Assembly: GCA_009763385.1 (NCBI GenBank) | Contig: CM019826.1 | Span: forward strand, 78,239,055-78,303,054 | Length of the DNA: 64,000 nt | From: Coix lacryma-jobi var. lacryma-jobi | Taxonomy: Eukaryota; Streptophyta; Magnoliopsida; Poales; Poaceae | Direction of reading: 5' to 3' | Shown: piece by piece, positions 55,778 through 64,000 of the stretch | How positions within the stretch are numbered: position 1 is the stretch's first letter | How the letters are laid out: every line of letters starts with the position of its first letter | Translations under genes and position numbers: made by a program | The notes under the pieces: model-generated | The model's database searches: none | What the model was told of the DNA's origin: nothing | What the model saw: only the letters and a program-made list of their open reading frames with translations

Positions 55778-56063
55778 CATTCAAACGTCCCTTAATAGTA
55801 CGGCCAAAGAAAAAACAAAGTCCTATGCTACTCTAAGTGTCTCTTCAACACCAATCGACACTTAGAACTAGCCTATCCAGCCTTGTCGTCCATCCTTTGA
55901 AAATTGAATCAATTTCCATTGCTTAGGGGCATGAATACCATATTGCCCAAACGATCATCATTATTGCGACCTAACTCAATTGTTTCTACAAAACACACGC
56001 TAGTTACAACAATCTTACGTTGTCATTAATCACTGAAACCCACTAGTGGCCTAGATGCTTTCA
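55778..56063 (-). mobile_element. Copia F 5' LTR, piece 3 of 3 (5' end of LTR)
   Basis: On the minus strand it starts TGAAAGCATCTAGGCC, then GATTAATGACAACG, the typical opening of Sirevirus-type grass LTRs. Confidence 0.82.
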
Positions 56064-56708
56064 TGATCATTGCCTATAATAACGTGCTCTAGTTGATCTA
56101 TGCATGCGCAACTATAGTAGTAAGAGACGGTGTAAGTGTGGCGCTTATACACAATATTGCCCTTGGTTATTGCCTGCAGCATGGATAGATAGTGGTTGCC
56201 AACAAGTGGTGACAACCCTGAATCTAGTCTCTGTAGTCCAACATGTGTTCTTAGGCAGGGTTTAAAGGATAAGACTGAGTATGACATTCTGGCATTAAGA
56301 GTCTTTGTGCTGCCTGTCCGTCTGTTGCCTAGTTTGCTTGCGTGAGGATTCAATCTAGTATGTTTTGTCTTTATGGTTAAGTTTAAGTCATAGAAGTAGA
56401 GATAGAATCATAGGAGTCCCTTTACTCTGTTGTTGTCCTCCCACCTAGCTACACTATTAGTTGTCTTTACCATTATCCTTAGCTTGCTCTCAGCACCACC
56501 TTCGTATCATATTATGTTACCCCTCTATGCTAGTTAGTACCAGGTTGTGGTAATCACATAGTTCTCTCATTTATTATCTTTCCTAGCGACGATTTTCCCT
56601 TTGGATAAAAATAAATAACAATACCTTGGAATACTTCTAGTTCTAGTGCTACAATGGTATATTCTGTGCGCTTGCGGAATTATCAAATAAACATAAGAAA
56701 TAACAACA
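56064..56708 (+). mobile_element. Old Athila-like LTR G, 3' part
   Basis: Carries the U5 module (56615-56677, ending CTGTGCGCTTGCGG), ends ataacaaca, and is followed at the usual distance by a decayed tRNA-Asp primer site (56717-56734, 14 of 18 bases). Its 5' part was separated by insertion of F. Confidence 0.75.
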
Positions 56709-56716
56709 AGCATTTC

Positions 56717-56734
56717 TAGCACCATTGTCGGGGA
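56717..56734 (+). other. Decayed tRNA-Asp primer-binding site of G
   Basis: TAGCACCATTGTCGGGGA versus TGGCGCCGTTGCCGGGGA; all four differences are G-to-A or C-to-T transitions, as expected from methylated-C deamination. Confidence 0.75.
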
Positions 56735-57051
56735 TAGATTCAAACACTATTCTTGTAGCGACGCTAAGAAGTGTCAACACTCCCCTTCCTTAATGGTTTT
56801 ATGATTGAACAAACCTCCGGTAGAAATATCAAGTTGTAGGGCAGATTCCTTGCTAAGCTCTGACCGAAAATGTTGAAGTAACACATGGTTGGGGATAGAC
56901 AAGTTTGGGCAGATTGTGAGTCTGTCCCAAGCTACACCTATGGTTTTGCGAACACAAGGTTGATATGTGCCCTTGTGGTTCCCTTCCTAAGTGATGAGCG
57001 ATCGGTCAACGGGCAACATGTGTCTCTTAGCTGTGTTGATGTGCAGGTGTG
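56735..57051 (+). other. Leader of G and a Sirevirus-LTR-like fragment
   Basis: No supported ORF. The last 90 bases (about 56960-57051; gtgatgagcgatcggtcaacggg, then tgtgttgatgtgcaggtgt) match the start of LTR 7449-9456 around 7480-7545, so a Sirevirus-type LTR may begin here and be interrupted by H. Confidence 0.5.
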
Positions 57052-58855
57052 TGTTGGTAGTTCTTAGCTACACCTAGGATAGGGTAACTAAAGTAGCTAT
57101 CTACTAATGCCAAGCGGGGTTGTCAGTCCCGACACTAGTAGGAGCTAGCTAGCGAGAATGCAATCTACCAGGAGGAGATTCTGCAAGCGCACAGAACTAT
57201 CGTAGTAGCACTTCACCTGGGAGTACCAGGTGTCGATTTATTTGATCCCAACGGAAGGCTAAGGTGGTGTATGAGTTGAGTCAAGGAGGGGATGAGAGTC
57301 GAAGAGAAGAGAAAAGGAAAAAAGGGAGAAGAGAGGCTAGAAAGAATATATGGGTGGCTAGGTAAGGATGAAATGGATGGCTAAGGTAAGGTGGATAACT
57401 AGATAGATAGATAGTTGAAGGGAAATATGATAACTAAGGATAACTAACAAATAACTAATCCTAGATAACTACAAAGCAAGATAACTACGAAGAGAGATAG
57501 TTACGAAGCAAGGCAGGCAAAAGACAATAAAGCAACTAAGTTGAGTATAGTTTTATTCCTATCTTGTCAAGTATCGAGGCGTACTAGCCTTTACCACTTA
57601 CTTAGGTTGAACGCTAGCACAACGAGCCTTACTATTAAACTGGGCCAACTACGTGGTGGAATTCAAGGCGCACAGGGTTGTCACCACCTGCTTGCTACCA
57701 CAGCTATCCGGGGGTCTAGCCGTATCTGAAGGTAAGTCTGTAACTAAGCACCACGCTTAACTATATTCTCACTATCTCTACCCTAGCTTTGAATAGAGAC
57801 AACCTTGCGGACGTCAGAGCAAATACTTGACTTAATAAGATAAACACTAAACTAACTAAGCAACCTATTGGCAAAGATCAAACACTAAGCTCACTAGAGA
57901 TTAACTACTATGGCTAACTGAATTGAACTGTAGGATACCTAGGCACTCAAGCAATCAATCAAGTATACCACTCAATACTGATAAGTAGAATAAAGTAATA
58001 CTTGAAATGATGAACTAGAATATAGTAAATGCTTCAGTAACAAGAGCAAAACCTGAACTGGAGATGAAGGAAGACTCTTCCTAGCTCCAGAACCGATCAC
58101 TCGCACGCCTCTACTCTTGAGCTAACCCTAGAGCAGCGCTACCGCGAGGGCGAAGCTGCCTTGCTCTACTAGATACCTTCTTGCCTAAGCTCTCTAAGCT
58201 TCTAACCTAACTCTCACTTGTTTCTCTTGCTTTGCTTCCCTTGGAAGTGATGGTACTATTGGGTGTGTTGGTACTAATGAAGAGGTGCCCCCAGGGGGGT
58301 ATTTATAGCCCAAATGAGTGAGGGGGGTTCTTATAGTGGGCAGCCAACCGACATAGGGTTAGGTCAGGTGGTGGGTGCCACCCCCTACTGGCGGCCGCCA
58401 GTTCCTGGCCATTGGATGAACCGCCTCTGCTTCAACGGCATCCAGGTGGTTGTCCAAGGCGGTTTGGAGGTCGGTTGCATGTCCTAGCAACCGACATTCA
58501 GCCTTGATCCACGCCACTCCTCCCTGAGCCGTCCGATGCCACTGACCTAGTGACCAAGGGCCAGGATTTGGCCTTGGGGAGGTCACACGGATCGGTGACG
58601 TGGCAGGGGGTGACACTTGGGCCAACCCAAGTGGCGGGCGCCACCCCCCTTAGGCCCATTTGGGCCCTGCTGAGTGGGCTTGGCCTCTGGTGGGTCCATA
58701 TGTCCAAATTTTGTTCAAATCCTGCATTCAAATAGAATTCTATGGACATGTGGAATTTGGTTAGTTTGAAACCTATTTGACTACATTTCATGTCTTTTTG
58801 GTGGACTTTAGGGTCAAATGTTGATGGTAAAACAGGTGTTTAAGGACCGTCAACA
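57052..58855 (-). mobile_element. Element H 3' LTR
   Basis: 1804 bp, TGTTGGTAGTTC...ACCGTCAACA. U5 module 57181-57240, TATA box (minus CTATAAAT, 58301-58308), palindrome CTGGCGGCCGCCAG (58388-58401) and GTGGCGGGCGCCA (58631). Confidence 0.92.
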
Positions 58856-60585
58856 AGCTCCCCCAAGCTAACCTGTTGCTCGTCCTCGAGCAACAATGCG
58901 GTTTAAGCATTGAGCATGAAATGGATAGCAACTTAAGATGTCTGCAAGTGCATATTGTATAGTGAGAAATAACTTAGCATATATCATTAATCATAGCAAT
59001 GTGGGGCTTATAGCTTTTCACTTCAAACATGCAAGAGTAAAATAAAGCAGTAGATAGGAAACTTTTATCTTGCTTAGGTTTTAGTAGGATTCTGTCTGGA
59101 GGTTTTTCAAGGTTTTCAAAAGATAACAACTTGCTTAAGTCCTCCAAGATTCACTCAATCACTCAATGGTGTTTAAATCCTCACTTAGGCCAAAATGTAG
59201 CCTCTCCTATTTCTAAAGAATGATATGTGGAGTTATAGGTAGGCTAAGAACCATGAGCAAATTGCCTGATGTTTATTGCTAAGCTAGACACTCAGATCAT
59301 AAGGAGCAACAAATCATAAAAATTGATCAAGAAGTGCATGTGTGGTTTATGTGGAAGTGTATAGAGAGGTATTTCATAATCCTTCCTAGTTAATTTCTGG
59401 GGTCTAGAGCTAATGATAATTCTCTCTCTTTTTTTTTCTTGGATACATAGTGAGTAGACAAAAGATGTGTCCTCACATTTTCTTAGGACATAGTCCTCTC
59501 TTGAGCTATTTTGCTCACTTTTTCTTTTCTTTTTTCATAGGACATAGTCCTTTCTTGAGCTACTTTGCTCATTTTTCTCTCTCTCTCTTTTAGCTCTAGA
59601 TTTCCCCAGACATCTATAGGAAAGGACTTTTGAAATGAGTAGGGAAAGGGAGAGAAATGCTTATTCCCAGTGTAGGAATAGCATAAGGCTAGCAATGGGA
59701 TGTTTGGCAGGGTATTGCATATCTCTGGTGTAGAGAATAAGCAATTTATTTGGTGGTTGCAAACTTCCAAAGCGGAGAGTAGGCAAATTATGGTGGGTGT
59801 GCGTGAATCTTGATTCAAAAGATATGATAAGCTTCTCTACTAAGATCTATGAGGTCTAACAAGGCTCAACTCAAACAAAGCTCTTTGTGGTTTTGACTAA
59901 TGACTAACAAATATTTGGCTGGTGGTGGGATGGGATAAAATCTAGGAGGAACTTTTAGCAAGGTTTTCATAATTTTTTTTAAAAGAAATCCTCCAGATTA
60001 GGTCCTAATTTCACCTTAACAAGTTTAAAGAATTACTCCATTTCTTACTAACTTTACTCACTAAGCATGATTTCAGTTAAAGCATGTGCAACCCACAAAA
60101 GCTACAACTTAGATAAGACTAGTCATTCAAACCATAACAATAGCATTTGCATGACATATTTCAAATCTTATTCAGGTTTCAACTTGTTTAAGCAGATATT
60201 ATCAGTTTTATTCATGGAGTGGTTATTTAGGCAAGCATGTGACATTCAAAAGATATAGAATTTAAGAACTGAATGTAAGGTGTAGGCTTGAGACATACCT
60301 TATCAGAGTGGGAGTCTCCCCCAAGCTGGCTTCTTGCTCGGTGAAAGATCTTCTTCGTCTCAGTCGGAGCTCTTGTTCTCATTTTATTAAAAGGGAAACT
60401 ATCTAATGTTGTGAAAAGGGAAACTATCCTATTTTGATATTTTATTGTTCTAACTAAGTTAACATATACCTATGCATATAACTAATGATAACTGATTTTT
60501 TTTATTTTAGTTACATGCATGACATATGTTATTCATTCGAAAAAGGGAAAATTGAAGGGAAAAATTAAAAAAATAAAACCATACC
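58856..60585 (-). other. Element H 3' non-coding module
   Basis: No supported ORF. Terminal polypurine tract (minus AGCTTGGGGGAGCT) next to the LTR, preceded by GGACGAGCAACAGG. Two tandem units at 59486-59516 and 59540-59570 pair GGACATAGTCC with GAGC...GCTC. An internal polypurine tract (minus AGCTTGGGGGAGACTCCC, about 60311-60328) lies about 260 bp after the ORF. Confidence 0.75.
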
Positions 60586-62433
60586 TTAGGTCCATGGAGT
60601 TTCATCCTTATCGGGTGGATCTTCTTCCTTGGGCACTTCTTCTCTTAGTACTCCATCGGGTTCTTCTTCTTTTGGCACCTCTCCCTTGTTATGTGAATCA
60701 CACAACTCAGGAGGTGGTTCTTTCTTTCTGTTCCACCTTGTTCTTGGGCGCCTCTTCTTGGTACCAACGGGTTTTGCTACCTGCATGTTAGCGGCATATG
60801 CGGGACCACGGGAGAAGGAGAATATTTCCTTCCTTCCTCCTAATGTCATTTGAATTTTAGCACTCCCCACATATATGCAAGCATTAACAGTATTCAAGAA
60901 GGGTCTACCTAAGATTAGAGGCACATCTTTCCTATTTCCCATATCTAGTATTATGAAATCAGCAGGAACATAGGAGCCTCTAATATGAACAGGTAAATCA
61001 TTAACTATTCCTTCTACATAGCAACTGGAGTGATCAGCTAGCACAACATAGGCAGATGTGGATGACATGGGTGGAAAGAACGAGTTTTCATAGAAATCTT
61101 TAGATAGAATGTTCACACTCGATCCTAAATCACACATGGCATTTTTAAAGACTTTACCAAAGATTGAGCATCTAATTATGGGACTACCAGGATCACCTTT
61201 TTTAACAGTCATGGTTTGATCTTCATAATAGTTAAAATATTTTATTTCAACCATGTTTGCAGTTTCCATGCCAGGTTTAGCAGGAATTTTGCAAGTTTCA
61301 AAAGATGGTATGATAGCAGCAAGTTGAGCTAATTGGGTTTCTAACATCTTATTAAAGCTAAGTTGATTTTTCAGAGCAGATGAGAAATCTTCCAATTTAG
61401 CATTTATATTCTCAAGAGTTTTATCATTCGCCATTAATCTCTCTTTCAAGAAATCAGTAGTTTTACCTTGTGAGTAAACTAAATTTTTTAGGAATGAGAA
61501 ATAATCATAATTATGAAAATTAGAGCGAGGGAATGAATTGTTACCTTGAGAATTGGAGTGCTGATTCCATCCTTGATTCTGTTGACGGAAACCGTTACTG
61601 TTGTTGATGAAGTTCAAATCTTCATGTAGCTCGGGGCAGTGGCTCCCAGAATGTCTGGTTTCTCCACAGACTTCACAAGTCATGTAGGATTCCAGAGATT
61701 GGACACTCTCCTGTTGGTTCATCTTCTCACAGCTGTCCAGCTTCTTTGCCAGCAGGTCCATCTTGGCCACGATCATGTCGGCCTCCTTAAGGGAATGTAT
61801 ACCTCGCTTACGGGGCTGTAGTCTTTCATCATTCCATCCTTGGTTCAACACCATCTTCTCTATGAGAGCCTTAGCATCTGCAACATTCAGAGAAAAGAAT
61901 GCACCGCCGGTGGCGGCATCCAAATGGCTTCTAGAGAGTGGGGTTAGGCCATGGTCCTCCATACCATGGTGCGGACAAGCAGCGACATACTCTTGCAACC
62001 TCTCCCAAGCCTCGGGAATAGACTCCTTGGCTTGTTGCGTAAAGCTGGAGATTTTGTTGCGCAGAGCATTAGTCTTGCCCATAGGAAAGAATTTGGCGAG
62101 AAAAGCATTGGAACACTTGTCCCATGTGTCTACAGCGTTGCGATTGGTATAGAACCATTGCTTCGCTTTTCCTAGCAAAGAGAAAGGAAAGAGACGAAGT
62201 CGGATGGCTTCTTGGGTTATCCCCTTAATGGTGAAGGTGCCGCAAATCTCCAAAAATTGTTGGAGGTGAGCATTGGCATCCTCATGAGCCTTGCCATAGA
62301 ACGGGCTAGCTTGGATCATCGTGATCAGAGCCGGTTGCAACTCAAAATTGAGGTTGGCATCGATCACGTCTCGTCCTATTGCTACATTAGCGGCAGAAGG
62401 AGCAGAAAACTCACGAATGGTCTTGTTGGCCAT
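60586..62433 (-). CDS. gag: Athila-like Gag-protease, 615 aa
   Basis: The start MANKTIREFS matches the Gag start of B; an upstream in-frame ATG would put the primer site inside the gene. Residues about 60-160 form the Ty3/gypsy Gag capsid domain (RLRLFPFSLLGKAKQWFY, FLAKFFPMGK, EAWERLQEYV). A CCHC knuckle follows at 253-266 (CEVCGETRHSGSHC), then a Gln/Asn-rich segment and a coiled-coil-like stretch (about 330-375). Retropepsin has Asp435 in CDLGSSVNIL (usual form D-S/T-G, in Athila D-L-G) and ILGRPFL at 507-513. The tail is basic, then Glu/Pro-rich. It ends without RT. Expected to build particles and self-process. The frame is intact, so it may supply Gag or depend on another element for RT and integrase. 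Confidence 0.9.
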   Translation of the reverse strand: MANKTIREFSAPSAANVAIGRDVIDANLNFELQPALITMIQASPFYGKAHEDANAHLQQFLEICGTFTIKGITQEAIRLRLFPFSLLGKAKQWFYTNRNAVDTWDKCSNAFLAKFFPMGKTNALRNKISSFTQQAKESIPEAWERLQEYVAACPHHGMEDHGLTPLSRSHLDAATGGAFFSLNVADAKALIEKMVLNQGWNDERLQPRKRGIHSLKEADMIVAKMDLLAKKLDSCEKMNQQESVQSLESYMTCEVCGETRHSGSHCPELHEDLNFINNSNGFRQQNQGWNQHSNSQGNNSFPRSNFHNYDYFSFLKNLVYSQGKTTDFLKERLMANDKTLENINAKLEDFSSALKNQLSFNKMLETQLAQLAAIIPSFETCKIPAKPGMETANMVEIKYFNYYEDQTMTVKKGDPGSPIIRCSIFGKVFKNAMCDLGSSVNILSKDFYENSFFPPMSSTSAYVVLADHSSCYVEGIVNDLPVHIRGSYVPADFIILDMGNRKDVPLILGRPFLNTVNACIYVGSAKIQMTLGGRKEIFSFSRGPAYAANMQVAKPVGTKKRRPRTRWNRKKEPPPELCDSHNKGEVPKEEEPDGVLREEVPKEEDPPDKDETPWT

Positions 62434-62594
62434 CGTGAAGATAGAACGAGATAAGAAAGAAAGAAGTTGAAGAAGATGAAGGAAAAAGATAAGAAGAACT
62501 AAGGAAAGAAAGAATGGGGTAAGATGGGATTCGCTAAGCGGGAGCTTAAGCGAAGATAAATTCGACACGGACTCAACCGATACACCGATTGCCT
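62434..62594 (-). other. Element H leader
   Basis: About 160 bp between primer site and Gag start, purine-poor on the coding strand (tcttcttcttcaactt type), with no ORF of its own. Confidence 0.6.
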
Positions 62595-62612
62595 TCCCCG
62601 GCAACGGCGCCA
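62595..62612 (-). other. tRNA-Asp primer-binding site of H
   Basis: The plus strand TCCCCGGCAACGGCGCCA is identical to the tRNA-Asp 3' end. Confidence 0.95.
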
Positions 62613-62620
62613 GAAATGCT

Positions 62621-64000
62621 TGTTGGTAGTTCTTAGCTACACCTAGGATAGGGTAACTAAAGTAGCTATCTACTAATGCCAAGCGGGGTTGTCAGTCCCG
62701 ACACTAGTAGGAGCTAGCTAGCGAGAATGCAATCTACCAGGAGGAGATTCTGCAAGCGCACAGAACTATCGTAGTAGCACTTCGCCTGGGAGTACCAGGT
62801 GTCGATTTATTTCATCCCAGGGGAAGGCTAGGGCGGTGTATGAGTTGAGTCAAGGAGGGGATGAGAGTCGAAGAAAAGAGAAAAGGAAAAAAGGGAGAAG
62901 AGAGGCTAGAAAGAATATATGGGTGGCTAGGTAAGGATGAAATGGATGGCTAAGGTAAGGTGGATAACTATATAGATACATAGTTGAAGGGAAATATGAT
63001 AACTAAGGATAACTAACTAATAACTAATCCTAGATAACTACAAAGCAAGATAACTACGAAGCGAGATAGTTACGAAGCAAGGCAGGCAAAAGACAATAAA
63101 GCAACTAAGTTGAGTATAGTTTTATTCCTATCTTGCTAAGTATCGAGGCGTACTAGCCTTTACCACTTACTTAGGTTGAACACTAGCACAACGAGCCTTA
63201 CTGTTAAACTGGGCCAACTACGTGGTGGAATTCAAGACGCACAGGGTTGTCACCACCTGCTTGCTACCACAGCTATCCGGGGGTCCAGCCGTATCTGAAG
63301 GTAAGTCTATAACTAAGCACCACGCTTAACTATATTCTAACTATCTCTACCCTAGCTTTGAATAGAGACACCCTTGCGGACGTCAGAGCAAATACTTGAC
63401 TTAATAAGATAAACACTAAACTGACTATGCAACCTATTGGCAATGATCAAACACTAAGCTCACTAGAGATTAACTACTATGGATAAGTGAATTGAACTGT
63501 AGGATAGCTAGGCACTCAAGCAATCAATCAAGTATACCACTCAGTACTGATAAGTAGAATAAAGTAATACTTGAAATGATGAACTAGAATATAGTAAATG
63601 CTTGAGTAACAAGAGCAAAACCTGAACTGGAGATGAAGGAAGACTCTTCCCAGCTCCAGAACCGATCACTCGCACGCCTCTACTCTTGAGCCAACCCTTG
63701 AGCAGCGCTACCGCGAGGGCGAAGATGCCTTGCTCTACTAGCTACCTACTTGCCTAAGCTCTCTAAGCTTCAAACCTAACTCTCACTTGCTTCTCTTGCT
63801 TTGCTTCTCTTGGAAGTGATGGTACTGTTGGGTGTGTTGGTACTAATGAAGAGGTGCCTCCAGGGGGGTATTTATAGCCCAAATGAGTGAGGGGGGTTCT
63901 TATAGTGGTCAGCCAACCGACCTAGGGTTAGGTCAGGTGGCGGGCTCCACCCCCTACTGGCGGCCGCCAGCTCCCTGGCCGTTGGATGAACCGCCTCTGC
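62621..64000 (-). mobile_element. Element H 5' LTR, cut by window end
   Basis: Matches 57052-58431 with a few substitutions. TATA box about 63870-63877, palindrome CTGGCGGCCGCCAG (63957-63970). Confidence 0.92.

Larger units (their letters stand above)
57052..64000 (-). mobile_element. Athila-like element H (5' LTR leaves the window)
   Basis: 3' LTR 57052-58855, interior 58856-62620, 5' LTR from 62621 past the window end. The interior holds an exact tRNA-Asp primer site, one intact gag-protease ORF, an internal and a terminal polypurine tract, and no RT, RNase H or integrase. gtgtg at 57047-57051 may be the site duplication. The two LTRs are very similar over the visible part, which suggests a recent insertion. 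Confidence 0.9.

Noticed and set aside
62595..62612. tRNA-Asp gene
   Set aside because: Only the 18-base 3' end is present, next to an LTR end; it is a primer-binding site, as at 18375, 39385, 42710 and 56717.

Overview
The window is a nest of LTR retrotransposons from a plant chromosome, most likely a grass and probably Panicoideae/Andropogoneae (sorghum, sugarcane, maize type). I infer this from the element families: Sirevirus-type Ty1/copia, Athila-like Ty3/gypsy primed by tRNA-Asp, a Tekay-like chromovirus, a BARE/Angela-type copia LTR and a Tat-like element. I found no host protein gene, tRNA, rRNA, miRNA or CRISPR array. Almost every base can be assigned to an element or a relic. Strand changes mark insertions of one element into another.

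Left part (1-22.3 kb). A minus-strand Sirevirus has its 5' LTR at 12462-14592, gag at 9708-12398, a cut protease ending at 9457, and its 3' half at 1-3265. It is interrupted by a plus-strand, 5'-truncated copy of the same family (3266-9456) that ends exactly at an LTR terminus. The result is a near-palindrome with arms of at least 3.27 kb and an 85-bp centre; its left arm leaves the window. This Sirevirus lies in an Athila-like element (C, 14593-18282). C lies in the 5' leader of a minus-strand Athila-like element (D, 18283-19931). D lies in another Sirevirus-type LTR (E, 19932-21667).

Middle part (22.1-56.1 kb). A minus-strand copia 5' LTR (F) is split into three pieces by two insertions. 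One is a BARE-type solo LTR (L; site duplication ATGAG), itself split by Athila-like elements B (23911-40970; GCCGC) and J (41032-49255; GAGAC/GAGGC). B carries a chromovirus deletion derivative (I, 30312-38356; GAGCA). The other insertion in F is a small Tat-like element (K, 50128-55772; CTACC) filled with GC-rich tandem repeats. F sits in an old Athila-like LTR (G, 56064-56708).

Right part (57.1-64 kb). Athila-like element H (minus) has a complete 615-codon gag-protease frame but no reverse transcriptase, and its 5' LTR leaves the window.

Functionally, only the Sirevirus pol copies encode RT/RNase H, and both are broken. B, H, I, J and K have two LTRs and (where visible) site duplications but no RT or integrase, so they were probably moved in trans. 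The signals most worth a second look are RNA-structure-like: a tandem array of small stem-loops in Sirevirus U3 whose stems covary between copies; a second stem-loop array just before the Sirevirus polypurine tract; paired mini-hairpins and a duplicated polypurine tract in the 3' non-coding module of the Athila-like elements; GC-rich palindrome pairs upstream of their LTR TATA boxes; and a TATA box with a similar GC motif inside B, upstream of its second ORF.
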